Shown piece after piece: positions 50,084 to 59,100 of a stretch of DNA of 64,000 bases. The notes under the pieces are model-generated. The model saw only the letters and a list, made by a program, of their open reading frames with translations, made no database searches and was not told where the DNA came from. Source of the stretch: Ancylobacter defluvii (GTDB taxonomy: Bacteria; Pseudomonadota; Alphaproteobacteria; Rhizobiales; Xanthobacteraceae); NCBI RefSeq assembly GCF_018390605.1, contig NZ_JAHBGD010000024.1, positions 558,001-622,000 of the forward strand. Direction: 5' to 3'. The number at the start of each line of letters is the position of its first letter. Within the stretch, counting starts at the first letter, position 1. The position numbers and the translations under genes are program-made.

Positions 50084-50761
50084 GTGACCTTCTCGATCTC
50101 CGCCCGCTGCGCCCGCACCGGGCGCTTCGGCATCGCGGTCTCCTCTTCCTCGCCGGCGGTGGCGGCGCGCTGCGCTCATGCCCGCGCCGGCGTCGGCGTG
50201 GTGGCGACCCAGAACATCACCGACCCGACGCTCGGCCCCAAGGGGCTGGACCTGATGGCGCAGGGGCTTTCCGCCGACGAGGTGATGGCGCGCTTCAAGG
50301 AAGAGGCACCGCATTTCGACTACCGGCAGGTGGTAGTGCTGGACAAGACCGGCCATTCCGCCGGCCATTCCGGCGTGAAGACGCTCGGCACCCACACTAT
50401 CGCCCATGCACCGGACGTGGCGGCGGCAGGCAATCTGCTGTCGTCCAAGGCGGTGCCGCAGGCGATGGTCGACAGCTTCCTGTCGATGCCCGACGCCGAT
50501 CTCGGCGACCGGCTGGTGGCGGCGATGCAGGCGGCGGTGGCGGCCGGCGGCGAGGAAGGCCCGGTGCATTCGGTCGGCCTGCTGATCGTCGACAAGGTGG
50601 CATGGCCGGTGGCCGATCTGCGCATCGACTGGTCGGAAGGCGACGTCATGGCCGAGTTCGCGGCGCTGTGGCAGCTGTGGAAGCCGCAGCTGGAGGCCTA
50701 TGTCACCCGCGCGCTCGATCCTTCCACCGCGCCGTCCTACGGCGTGCCGGGCGACGAATGA
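50084..50761 (+). CDS. DUF1028 family protein
   Basis: 225 aa from a GTG start. MTFSISARCARTGRFGIAVSSSSPAVAARCAHARAGVGVVATQNITDPTLGPKGLDLM and NLLSSKAVPQAMVDSFL are typical of DUF1028, a family related to Ntn hydrolases, whose activity has not been settled. The frequent neighbours in other genomes are RidA and amidohydrolases, in line with a role in amide or lactam cleavage. Follows RidA by 14 bp. Confidence 0.88.
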   Translation: MTFSISARCARTGRFGIAVSSSSPAVAARCAHARAGVGVVATQNITDPTLGPKGLDLMAQGLSADEVMARFKEEAPHFDYRQVVVLDKTGHSAGHSGVKTLGTHTIAHAPDVAAAGNLLSSKAVPQAMVDSFLSMPDADLGDRLVAAMQAAVAAGGEEGPVHSVGLLIVDKVAWPVADLRIDWSEGDVMAEFAALWQLWKPQLEAYVTRALDPSTAPSYGVPGDE

Positions 50762-50782
50762 CGCGCGATGAGTGAGGTTGCC

Positions 50783-51208
50783 ATGTCCATCACCCGCCCT
50801 GCCCTCAAGCTGACACATGAGGGAGCGCTGAAGGCGCTAACTGGCGCGCTCGCCAAGGCCACCGAGCTCGGCGTGCCGCAGAACATCACCATCGTCGACG
50901 ACGGCGGCAACCTGCTCGCCTATGTCCGCATGGACGGCGCCAAGCTGCTCTCCCGCGAGACCTCGATGTCCAAGGCAGTGACCGCCGCCTCGCATCGCCA
51001 GCCTTCCTCGCGGCTGAACCCGAAGGACGAGGTGAAGCTGTCGCTCGCCGCCGGCCAGCGGCTGACCAATCTCGAAGGCGGGCTGCCGATCATCATCGAC
51101 GGCCAGTGTCTTGGTGCCATCGGCGTCGGCTCCGGCAAGGGCGCCGAGGATGTGGAAGTGGCACGGGCCGGACTCGCGGCCATCGGTGCGGAGGACCAGA
51201 TCCCGTGA
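50783..51208 (+). CDS. GlcG/HbpS family (DUF336) protein
   Basis: 141 aa. LTHEGALKALTGALAKATELGVPQNITIVDDGGNLLAYVRMDGAKLLSRETSMSKAVTAA and the C-terminal GQCLGAIGVGSGKGAEDVEVARAGLAAI fit the GlcG/HbpS fold. These occur in glycolate and aromatic-degradation operons and may bind heme or a small molecule. ATG 50783 is preferred over ATG 50768 because GAGG lies at good spacing. Its stop overlaps the GST start (GTGA). Confidence 0.9.
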   Translation: MSITRPALKLTHEGALKALTGALAKATELGVPQNITIVDDGGNLLAYVRMDGAKLLSRETSMSKAVTAASHRQPSSRLNPKDEVKLSLAAGQRLTNLEGGLPIIIDGQCLGAIGVGSGKGAEDVEVARAGLAAIGAEDQIP

Positions 51209-51831
51209 AGCTCATCTATGCCCCGACCTCGCCCTATGTCCGCAAGGTGATGGCCGTCGCGCTCGAAGTCGGCCTCGCCGGCAGGCTCGAGATCGAGTTC
51301 AACCCGGCGAGCCCGCTGCAGCGCGACCCGGCGCTGGTCGATTTCAATCCGCTCGGCAAGATCCCGGCGCTGATCCTCGACGATGGCAGCGTGCTGTTCG
51401 ACAGCCCGGTGATCTGCGAGTACCTCGCCGCCACCGCCGGCGACACGACGCTGTTCCCCGCGAGCGGACCGGCGCGATGGGCGGCGCTGACGCAGCAGGC
51501 GCTCGGCGACGGCCTGCTCGACGCCGCCATCGCCAACCGCTACGAGACCGTGCCGCGCCCCGTCGAACTGCGCTGGCCGGACTGGACGCGGGCGCAGCTC
51601 GCCAAGATCGCCGGTGCGCTCGACCGCATCGAGGCACTGGCGCCGGAACTGCGCGGGGATGCGCAGCCGACCATCGGCTCCATTGCCCTCGCCTGCGCGC
51701 TCGGCTACCTCGACTTCCGCTATGCCGATCTCGGCTGGCGCGAGGGACGGCCGCAGGCGGCCGCCTGGTTCGCCGCCTTCGACGAACGGCCGGCCATGGT
51801 GGCGACCCGCCCACGCGAGCATGTCGCCTGA
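51205..51831 (+). CDS. Glutathione S-transferase
   Basis: 208 aa, GTG start overlapping the previous stop. Thioredoxin-like N-domain (KLIYAPTSPYVRKVMAVALEVGL, then GKIPALILDDGSVLFDSPVICEYLA) and an all-helical C-domain. The SPYVRKV loop is like bacterial beta/zeta-type GSTs, so it could isomerise or detoxify a maleyl-type or electrophilic intermediate from the monooxygenase pathway. Confidence 0.92.
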   Translation: MKLIYAPTSPYVRKVMAVALEVGLAGRLEIEFNPASPLQRDPALVDFNPLGKIPALILDDGSVLFDSPVICEYLAATAGDTTLFPASGPARWAALTQQALGDGLLDAAIANRYETVPRPVELRWPDWTRAQLAKIAGALDRIEALAPELRGDAQPTIGSIALACALGYLDFRYADLGWREGRPQAAAWFAAFDERPAMVATRPREHVA

Positions 51832-51926
51832 GCCTTTCCGCGCAAGCGGCCGGTCCAGCTTGCCTCATCGAAACAGCCGCGCGGGCACTCTGCCCGCGCC
51901 TTTCCCTTTCCCAGCGGAGCCTGCTC

Positions 51927-52376
51927 GTGACCGCCCTGCGCATCGACGTCGTCAACGGACCCAACGCCAATCTCTACGGGCTCGACCCGAGCGGCCCCTA
52001 TGGCAGCCTGACGCTGGCCGATATCGGCGCGCGCTGCGAGGCGAAGGCGGCCGGCTTCGGCGCCACGCTGCGCTTTCGCCAATCGAACCACGAAGGCGTG
52101 CTGATCGACTGGATCCAGGCGGCGCGCACTGAGGCGGACGGCGTGATCATCAACGCCGCCAGCCTGTCCTATGGCTCGATCGGCCTGCTCGACGCGCTGT
52201 CGGCGCTGGGCAAGCCGGCGTTCCAGGTGCATGTGAGCAACGTGTTCAAGCGGGAAAAGCTGCGGCATTTCTCGCCGCTCTCCGCCGCCGTGACCGGCTG
52301 CATCATCGGCGCCGGACCGATGGGCTACGAACTCGCCATCGAGGCACTGGTGGCGCAGCTTCGCGGTGAGGTGTGA
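51927..52376 (+). CDS. Type II dehydroquinase-fold protein with altered active site
   Basis: 149 aa from GTG 51927 with GGAG eight bases upstream. The type II 3-dehydroquinase fold is clear: VVNGPNANLYGLDPSGPYGSLT, FRQSNHEGVLIDWIQAAR and QVHVSNVFKREKLRHFSPLS. Catalytic Tyr (GPYG), the Asn in IIN, the catalytic His (VHVSN) and the Arg in LRHFS are kept, but the conserved loop usually reading NPGAYTHTS is NAASLSYGS, so the ligand-contact His is replaced by Tyr, and the flexible-loop Arg is absent. It is probably a catabolic dehydratase or hydrolase, not the shikimate enzyme. Confidence 0.82.
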   Translation: MTALRIDVVNGPNANLYGLDPSGPYGSLTLADIGARCEAKAAGFGATLRFRQSNHEGVLIDWIQAARTEADGVIINAASLSYGSIGLLDALSALGKPAFQVHVSNVFKREKLRHFSPLSAAVTGCIIGAGPMGYELAIEALVAQLRGEV

Positions 52377-52496
52377 CAGCTGAATCTTCCGAGGGGTCGC
52401 CGCCCACGCGAGAGAGAAATGCCTCGGCCGCTCGTCCCTCCCCGTCAGACGACAGGAGGAGTACCCATGAGTGGCAATCAGCTGGAAAGGGAAGGC

Positions 52497-52570
52497 TGGA
52501 GCGGGCGAAGGGAATCGAACCCTCGTATGCAGCTTGGGAAGCTGCCGTTCTACCATTGAACTACGCCCGC
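52497..52570 (-). tRNA. tRNA-Gly (anticodon CCC)
   Basis: Read on the minus strand, GCGGGCG pairs with CGCCCGC (acceptor stem). The D-arm is GTTCAATGGTAGAAC and the anticodon stem-loop is GCAGC-TTCCCAA-GCTGC with anticodon CCC. The T-arm is AGGGTTCGATTCCCT, and the discriminator T is followed by encoded CCA. All four arms form. Confidence 0.95.
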
Positions 52571-52845
52571 GCTCGAGCCGGCGCACATTAGGGGGGCGGC
52601 GCGCACCGTTCAAGGGGATTGCGCCATCCTTTTCAGGTCACGCACAGGGTCTGTGCGCCGCTCTGCCGACCGCCGGGACGCCGTCGACGTCGGAGAGCGA
52701 GGAAATGATCATTCCGCCGAGGCTGCGGCCCGGCCACGAGACTTCCGGAACTTCCCTGAGCACGTCGCTCGATGCCGACCGGACACCCATTCGCCGATTC
52801 CTGAACGCACCGTCATCGAAAGCCCTCTGCGAGGCCGGCGGGCCT

Positions 52846-53652
52846 TCAGCTAATGCCGCGCAGCCGCTGGCTGCGACGGCGCAGCATCTCCGCCGTGAGC
52901 AGCAGCCCAACCGCGAGCACGATCAGCAGCGTCGCCGCGGCGAGGATGGTCGGGCTGATGTTCTCGCGGATACCGTCGAACATCTGTCGCGGCAGGGTGC
53001 GTTGCAGCGGTCCGGTGAGGAACAGCGCCACCACCACCTCGTCGAAGGAGGTCACGAAGGCGAACAGGGCGCCGGAAATGACGCCGGGCGCGATGATCGG
53101 CAGGGTCACGCGGCGGAACACCGTCAGTGGCGGGGCCCCGAGACTGGCGGCCGCGCGGGCGAAATTGGCATCGAAGCCGGTCAGCGTGGCGCTCACCGTG
53201 ATCAGCACGAACGGCGCCCCAAGCGCGGCATGGGCCAAGCCGAGGCCGAGCAGAGAACTCGACAGGCCGAGCGGCGCATAGAAGAAATAGCTGCCCAGTG
53301 CCACGATCACGATCGGCACGATCATCGGCGAGATCAGCACGCCCATGAGCAGCGCCTTGCCGCGAAACTCGTTGCGATGCAGCCCGACCGCCGCCAGCGT
53401 GCCGAGCCCCACCGCAATGACGGTCGCGATGACACCGACGATGAGGCTGTTGAGGATGGCCCGCCCCCAGACCGGGCTGGTCAGCAGCGCCTCATACCAG
53501 CGCAGCGAGAAGCCGGGGATCGGCAGGCTGAGGAAGCTGGCCGAGGAGAAGGAGATCGGCACGATCACCAGCAGCGGCAGGACGAGGAAGGCGATCACCA
53601 GGATGCTCACGCTCCACAGGAGGATGCCGCGGATTCGCGCTCCCATCGGCAT
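52846..53652 (-). CDS. ABC transporter permease, PotC-like (second importer)
   Basis: 268 aa, six membrane helices; EAA loop RAAASLGAPPLTVFRRVTLPIIAPGV. Start ATG 53652 shares one base with the upstream stop (TGATG), so it is translationally coupled to the PotB-like gene. It pairs with the large PotB-like subunit to import a polyamine- or opine-type solute. Confidence 0.94.
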   Translation of the reverse strand: MPMGARIRGILLWSVSILVIAFLVLPLLVIVPISFSSASFLSLPIPGFSLRWYEALLTSPVWGRAILNSLIVGVIATVIAVGLGTLAAVGLHRNEFRGKALLMGVLISPMIVPIVIVALGSYFFYAPLGLSSSLLGLGLAHAALGAPFVLITVSATLTGFDANFARAAASLGAPPLTVFRRVTLPIIAPGVISGALFAFVTSFDEVVVALFLTGPLQRTLPRQMFDGIRENISPTILAAATLLIVLAVGLLLTAEMLRRRSQRLRGIS

Positions 53653-54896
53653 CACCCGAGCTTCACGCCGTCGGTGCCGACGACGCGCGTGTAGATGAAA
53701 TAGAGGGCGATGGTAATCACCAGCAGCACCGCCCCGAGCGCCGCCGCCAGCCCCCAATTCAGCGTCTGCAGCGTGAGGAAGGCGATCAGCGCGCTGACCA
53801 TCTGGTCATTGGCACCGCCGATCAGCAGCGGCGTGATGTAGTAGCCGATTGCCAGGATGAAGACGAGCAGGCAGCCCGCCGTGACCCCGGGCAGCGACAG
53901 CGGGAAATAGACCCGCCGGAACGCGGTGAAGAACGGCGCGCCGAGCGAGGTCGCCGCGCGCATGTAGTTGGACGGAATGCCCTTCATCACCGAATAGATC
54001 GGCAGCACCATGAAGGGCAGCAGCACATGCGTCATGGCGATGATCACGCCCGGCCGGTTGAATGCCAGTTCCAGCGGCTGGTCGATGAGCCCCAGCCATT
54101 GCAGGGCCTGGTTGAGCGGGCCCTCGCGCTGGAGGATCACCAGCCAGCTCGCCGTCCGCACCAGAAGCGAGGTCCAGAACGGCAGCAGCACCAGGATCAT
54201 CAGCAGATTGGCCGTCGATTCCGGCAAGGTGGCCAGCCGATAGGCGAGCGGATAGGCCAGCACCAGGCAGAGCAACGTAACGATGGCGCTGATCTCGAGC
54301 GTACGCAGCAGCGACGTCACATAGACCGCCCGGCTCGCATCGGTCGCCTGTATGTGGTCGTTGTCGTCGCGCCGATGATCCAGCGCGGCGAGAAGATAGC
54401 CCTCGGTCAGGCGGGGAGACGCACGCCCCATCGCCGCCCATATCGCCACCTCGCCCCATTGCGGGTTCAGCCCGACGAGCGTGTCCCGCCAACTCCCGAC
54501 GGGCGCGTCGGGCAGACGGCGGGCCGTCGCCATCAGCAGCGACCGATAGCCGGCATTCTCGAAGTTCAGCCGCGTGGCGAGCTCGGGCAAGGTGCGGTTC
54601 TGCGAAGCGGTGCGCAACTCCCCGGCGAAGGCGGCGAAAACCGCCTCGTCGGGAACGCCGCGCGGCTCGCTGCTGCGCCACGCCTGCAGCAGCGCCGACG
54701 TCTCCGGCATGATGTCCGGCATCGGGCCGTTCTGCACGCTCTTGACCAGCATGCCGGCGATGGGCAGCACGAAGAAGACCAGCGTGAACAGGATGAGCGG
54801 CAAGGCAAGGCCGAGCCCGCGCAGCGTGCGCGCGCGCTCGGCCCGCCGCAGCGAGGCACGCAGATCCCCGGTCTCGCCCGCCGCCATCATGTCCAT
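53652..54896 (-). CDS. ABC transporter permease, PotB-like, with large insert
   Basis: 414 aa, about 120 residues longer than usual PotB. After the first helix (LGLALPLILFTLVFFVLPIAGMLV) comes a hydrophilic stretch of roughly 130 residues (about 60-190) before the six-helix permease core with the EAA loop RAAATSLGAPFFTAFRRVYFPLSLPGV. Such inserted permeases occur in Hyphomicrobiales opine/polyamine systems. Start ATG 54896 is 16 bp after the binding-protein stop. Confidence 0.9.
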   Translation of the reverse strand: MDMMAAGETGDLRASLRRAERARTLRGLGLALPLILFTLVFFVLPIAGMLVKSVQNGPMPDIMPETSALLQAWRSSEPRGVPDEAVFAAFAGELRTASQNRTLPELATRLNFENAGYRSLLMATARRLPDAPVGSWRDTLVGLNPQWGEVAIWAAMGRASPRLTEGYLLAALDHRRDDNDHIQATDASRAVYVTSLLRTLEISAIVTLLCLVLAYPLAYRLATLPESTANLLMILVLLPFWTSLLVRTASWLVILQREGPLNQALQWLGLIDQPLELAFNRPGVIIAMTHVLLPFMVLPIYSVMKGIPSNYMRAATSLGAPFFTAFRRVYFPLSLPGVTAGCLLVFILAIGYYITPLLIGGANDQMVSALIAFLTLQTLNWGLAAALGAVLLVITIALYFIYTRVVGTDGVKLG

Positions 54897-54912
54897 CGTG
54901 AGGCCGCTGCGA

Positions 54913-55968
54913 TCACTGCGCCGCCCAGGCATTGAAGCGCTCGTTCAGCGCCTCGATGTTGTCGACCCAGAAAGCGGTGTCGAACGAGAGGCCATGCTCG
55001 ATCACCCCCGGCGCCGTCGGCAGATAGGGCAGCACATTCGGCGCGATGTTGCCGGTGGCATCCTTCAGCGTCGGACCGTAGGCCAGCACATTGGCGACGT
55101 CCTGCTGGCGTGCCGAGGTCTGGATGAACTTCAGGAAGCTCTCGGCCTGATCCTTGTTCGGCGAATTGGCCAGGATCACCCAGCTGTCGACCTGGTAGAT
55201 GAAGCCCGCCGGCCAGGCGAGGGCGAAGTTGGTCTTGTCGGCGTTGTTCACGGCGAAGATACGCCCGTTATAGACGCTGGTCATCGCCACTTCGCCGGAT
55301 TGCAGCAGCTGGACCGGCTGCGAGCCGGCTTCCCACCAGACGATGTCCTTCTTGATGGTGTCGAGCTTCTTGAAGGCCCGATCGACACCCTCCTTGGTCG
55401 CCAGCAGCTTGTAAACGTCGTCCTGCGGCACGCCATCCGCCAGCAGCGCGAATTCCAGCGACTGGCGCGGGCCGCGGCGCAGCGAGCGCTTGCCGGGGAA
55501 TTTCTTGGTGTCGAAGAAATCCGCCCAGCTCTTCGGGCCGTTATCGCCGAGCTTGGCCTTGTCATAGGCAAGCGCGGTGGACCAGACGAAGGTGCCGGTG
55601 CCGCATTCATTGGTCATGCCCGGCAGATACTGCTCCTGCCCGCCGAGCTTCGACCAGTCGAGCCAGGCATAGATGCCCTCCTCGCAGCCCAGCACGAGCT
55701 CGTCCGCCTCGACCTGCACCACGTCCCAGGTGGATTCGCCCTGCGCCTTGGTGCGCAGCACGCCGATGCCGCCGTTCCAGCTGTCATGCACGAGCTTGTT
55801 GCCGGTATCCTTTACGTAAGGCTGGAACATCGCCTTGTCCTGCGCCGCCTGGGCGGTGCCGCCCCATCCCACCACCGTCAGGTCGCGCGCCATCGCCGCG
55901 CCGGCCGCGATGGAAAGGCCGGCGGTGAGGCCGGCGGCGAGCATCAGTCGTCCGATTGTGTTCTTCAT
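54913..55968 (-). CDS. ABC transporter substrate-binding protein (second importer)
   Basis: 351 aa with a signal peptide (cleaved after AAMA, before RDLTVVGWGG). The mature start RDLTVVGWGGTAQAAQDKAMFQPY and FVWSTALAYDKAKLGDNGPKSWADFFD are of the PotD/opine-type family. It fixes the specificity of the second importer. Because it sits next to arcD-like and arcA genes, arginine-related or polyamine solutes are plausible. Confidence 0.93.
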   Translation of the reverse strand: MKNTIGRLMLAAGLTAGLSIAAGAAMARDLTVVGWGGTAQAAQDKAMFQPYVKDTGNKLVHDSWNGGIGVLRTKAQGESTWDVVQVEADELVLGCEEGIYAWLDWSKLGGQEQYLPGMTNECGTGTFVWSTALAYDKAKLGDNGPKSWADFFDTKKFPGKRSLRRGPRQSLEFALLADGVPQDDVYKLLATKEGVDRAFKKLDTIKKDIVWWEAGSQPVQLLQSGEVAMTSVYNGRIFAVNNADKTNFALAWPAGFIYQVDSWVILANSPNKDQAESFLKFIQTSARQQDVANVLAYGPTLKDATGNIAPNVLPYLPTAPGVIEHGLSFDTAFWVDNIEALNERFNAWAAQ

Positions 55969-56013
55969 GATCGTTCCCTCCCTGTTGTCGGCACGTGAAA
56001 TCGGCCCCGACCC

Positions 56014-57102
56014 TCAGCGCGCGGGCGCGTCGAGGGCGAGGCAATCGGAGATACTGCAGCCGATCCGCAGATCCTGGCCGGCGATGAAGTTCCGGCTGCT
56101 CTCGGCATTGGGCACCTTGGCGATGAACTCGGTGCTGTTCATGGTCGACAGCCGCAGCCTGAGATGATCGCCATGATAGATCACCTCCTCGACCCGCGCG
56201 GGCATCACATTCGCAAAGGCCGCGCCCTCGGCGAGGATACGCACGCGCTCGGGGCGTATCGAGACGAGCTTGCGCACGCCGATGGTGCGGTCGCCGAGAA
56301 GGTCGCAGCGCAGCAGGCCGCCCGGGATTTCCACCTCTCCGGTATTGCCCGCCACGTTCCGCAGCGTGCCGTGCACGGCGTTGTTTTCGCCGATGAAGCC
56401 GGCCACGAAGGCGTTTTGCGGGTGCTCGTAGAGCTCCTTCGGCGTGGAAAGCTGCTGGATGCGGCCCTCATTGAACACCGCCACCCGATTGGACATGGTC
56501 AGCGCCTCGCCCTGATCGTGAGTGACATAGACGATGGTCACGCCGAGCCGCTCGTGAAGATGCTTGATCTCGTACTGCATCGCCTCGCGCAGCTGCTTGT
56601 CGAGGGCGCCGAGCGGCTCGTCCATCAGGATCAGCACCGGCTCGAACACCAGGGCACGCGCCAGCGCCACGCGCTGCTGCTGGCCGCCGGAGAGCTGGCC
56701 GGGCTTGCGATCCGCCAGATGCTGCAAATGCACCATGCCGAGCGCCGTGCGGGCACGCCGCTCCGTCTCAGCCGCCGACAGCTTCCGAACGCTGAGCGGA
56801 AAGCCGATATTCTCCAGCACGGTCATATGCGGAAACAGGGCGTAGTTCTGAAACACCACGCCGATGTCGCGCTTATGCGGCGGCACGCCATCGATCGGCC
56901 GGCCGGCCAGCGTGATCCGCCCCGCGGTCGGACGCTCGAAGCCGGCAAGCATCATCAGGCAGGTGGTCTTTCCGGACCCCGAAGGGCCGAGCATCGTCAG
57001 AAACTCGCCCTTGGCGATTTCGAGATCGAGATCGGACACGACGAGCGAGCGCCCGTCATAGGTCTTGCGGACTTTCTCGAAGGTGACGAAAGCGTCGGTC
57101 AT
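56014..57102 (-). CDS. ABC transporter ATP-binding protein, PotA-like (second importer)
   Basis: 362 aa. Walker [18 protein letters not shown], signature [17 protein letters not shown], Walker [14 protein letters not shown]-loop [13 protein letters not shown], and a C-terminal TOBE domain. Start ATG 57102; a TTG six codons earlier is less likely. First gene of the operon ATPase, binding protein, two permeases. Confidence 0.94.
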   Translation of the reverse strand: MTDAFVTFEKVRKTYDGRSLVVSDLDLEIAKGEFLTMLGPSGSGKTTCLMMLAGFERPTAGRITLAGRPIDGVPPHKRDIGVVFQNYALFPHMTVLENIGFPLSVRKLSAAETERRARTALGMVHLQHLADRKPGQLSGGQQQRVALARALVFEPVLILMDEPLGALDKQLREAMQYEIKHLHERLGVTIVYVTHDQGEALTMSNRVAVFNEGRIQQLSTPKELYEHPQNAFVAGFIGENNAVHGTLRNVAGNTGEVEIPGGLLRCDLLGDRTIGVRKLVSIRPERVRILAEGAAFANVMPARVEEVIYHGDHLRLRLSTMNSTEFIAKVPNAESSRNFIAGQDLRIGCSISDCLALDAPAR

Positions 57103-57295
57103 GGGATCATGCACTGCCAAGGCCCGGGAAGATATCGAGCGAAGTGGGACACCCTAGCGGAGTCGTGGGGCAGTGGACCAGTCCCCTCTCATGCGGCAGG
57201 GTGGATCGCCGGTGCACAACAGCCTGCCCGCCGCGGATGCGCGGGGGCGGCGCAGGAGCCGGCCCGCCGACCGAGCCATTGCGATCGGCTCGCGG

Positions 57296-58726
57296 TCACA
57301 CGCTGATGCGCCCCGTCGCCAGGCCATAGAGCGCCAGCACCGCGCCCGCGGCAACGATGCCGAACAGCACCAGCTCCGCCGGCGTGAAGATTCGTTGGCC
57401 CCGCTCCTTCTGGGTGACCAGGAAGAGCACCGTTCCCGGCGCGTAGATGACCAGCGACAACAGCAGGAACTTCAGTCCGCCGGCATAGATCAATCCCAGC
57501 GCGTAGACCGTCGCCAGCGCGGCCCGCACGATGTCGCCGCGCGGCCCCCGTGCCTGTGGCTCGTAGCCCTCGCCGCTCCAGGCCAGCTTGAGCGCGTAAG
57601 CCGCGGTGAGGAGATACGGCAGGAGGATCATCGAGGAGGTGAGCTTGAGCGCCAGCAGGAAGGCCTGCTCGGCGAACAAGGTGAGGACCAGGAAGAGCTG
57701 GATGAGGATATTGGTCAGCCAGAGCGCGGCGAACGGCACCTTGTTGCGGTTCTCCGCCGCCAGGAAGGCCGGCATGCTCTCCATCTTCGCCGCCGAGAAC
57801 AGCACCTCCGCCGCCAGCAGCGACCAGGAAAGATACGCCCCCAGCACCGAGACGATGAGCCCGACGCTGATGAACACCGCCCCCCACGGCCCGACCACGG
57901 CCCGCAGCACGCCGGCCATCGAAGGGTTGCGCAGCTCGGCAAGTTCCGGGCGCAGCAGCACGCCATAGGACAGCATCGTCACCAGCACCAGGAGACAGAG
58001 CACGCCGAGGAAGCCCAGCAAGGTGGCGAGGCCGACATCGGAACGCTTGCGGGCATAGCGCGAATAGACGCTGGCACCTTCAATGCCGACGAAGACGAAC
58101 ACCGTCACCAGCATGGTGCCGCGCACCTGCGCGAACAGCCCCTCGGCCTCCAGCCCCGGCCCGCCGTGGAAGTTCAGGGCGAAGATGTCCGCCTTGAAGC
58201 CGAAGCCGACGAAGACGAGGAAGATCAGGATCGGAATGATCTTCGCCACGGTGACGACGGTGTTGATGAAGGCGGCCTGCCGAACCCCGCGCAGGATAAG
58301 GAAATGGACGATCCACACGCCGATCGAGGAGACGGCCACCGCCGCCACGGTGTTGCCATCGCCGAAGACGGGGAAAAGGGCACCGAGCGTCGATTTGATC
58401 AGCACCCAGTAGGAGACGTTGCCGAGGCAGCAGACCGTCCAATAGCCCAATGCCGAGAGGAAGCCGGGATAATTGCCGAAGCCCGCCTTGGCATAGGCGA
58501 AGACGCCGGCATCGAGCTCCGGCTTGCGGCGCGCCAGGGTCTGGAAGACGAAGGCCAGCATCAGCATGCCGCCGCCGGCAATGGCCCAGGCGATGAGCGC
58601 GCCGAGCCCGCCGGTGACACGCCCGAAGGTCTGCGGCAGCGAGAAGATGCCCGCGCCGACCATCGAGCCCACCACCATGGCAGTGAGGGTCGGCAGCGCA
58701 AACTTCTGTTCCGTCGGCTGGTTCAT
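57296..58726 (-). CDS. Arginine:ornithine antiporter-like permease (copy 1)
   Basis: 476 aa, about twelve membrane helices of the APC basic amino-acid family. LPTLTAMVVGSMVGAGIFSLPQTFGRVTGGLGALIAWAI is the classic ArcD start, then [25 protein letters not shown]. It is clearly similar along its length to the partial antiporter at 62642-64000. In the arginine deiminase pathway ArcD swaps arginine for ornithine. Here no arcA follows; a 3' fragment of arcA lies just upstream instead. Confidence 0.9.
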   Translation of the reverse strand: MNQPTEQKFALPTLTAMVVGSMVGAGIFSLPQTFGRVTGGLGALIAWAIAGGGMLMLAFVFQTLARRKPELDAGVFAYAKAGFGNYPGFLSALGYWTVCCLGNVSYWVLIKSTLGALFPVFGDGNTVAAVAVSSIGVWIVHFLILRGVRQAAFINTVVTVAKIIPILIFLVFVGFGFKADIFALNFHGGPGLEAEGLFAQVRGTMLVTVFVFVGIEGASVYSRYARKRSDVGLATLLGFLGVLCLLVLVTMLSYGVLLRPELAELRNPSMAGVLRAVVGPWGAVFISVGLIVSVLGAYLSWSLLAAEVLFSAAKMESMPAFLAAENRNKVPFAALWLTNILIQLFLVLTLFAEQAFLLALKLTSSMILLPYLLTAAYALKLAWSGEGYEPQARGPRGDIVRAALATVYALGLIYAGGLKFLLLSLVIYAPGTVLFLVTQKERGQRIFTPAELVLFGIVAAGAVLALYGLATGRISV

Positions 58727-59100
58727 GCTGGGCACCACTTGCGGGCGAGGAACAGGGGTGGAGGCGGCAAGCCGCCCCTCACCCATGCCTAACCGCCGTT
58801 TCGTCAGAAAGCCATCGCGTCGCCGACCTTCACATGTCAGCCGGCACCTGCTGGGGAGCTGCGCTCCAGGCAAGCTTCAACGTCATGCCGCCTGGCGCGT
58901 GGGTTTCGACTGCCGCCCACCACTTCAGTGGCGACGCTGGCATCCGCGATGGGCGAATCGCCGCGCACGGCGCCACACTGTCGGCTCGGGCACGGCCGCT
59001 GGACCGCCTTCACGACTTGCACGACCTTTGCAGAGCGGCGGCGGGCCATCCGGAAGAGGACAGACGAGAATGGTGGCGCGCGATTGATGGCACGAGAGCG
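58727..59100. other. Spacer with arcA 3'-end scar
   Basis: 374 bp with no gene. The segment 58798-58826 matches the last codons and stop of arcA (61375-61403) at about 26 of 29 positions, including the run GTTTCGTCAGAAA that spans the stop codon. The rest shows nothing recognisable. Confidence 0.6.
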
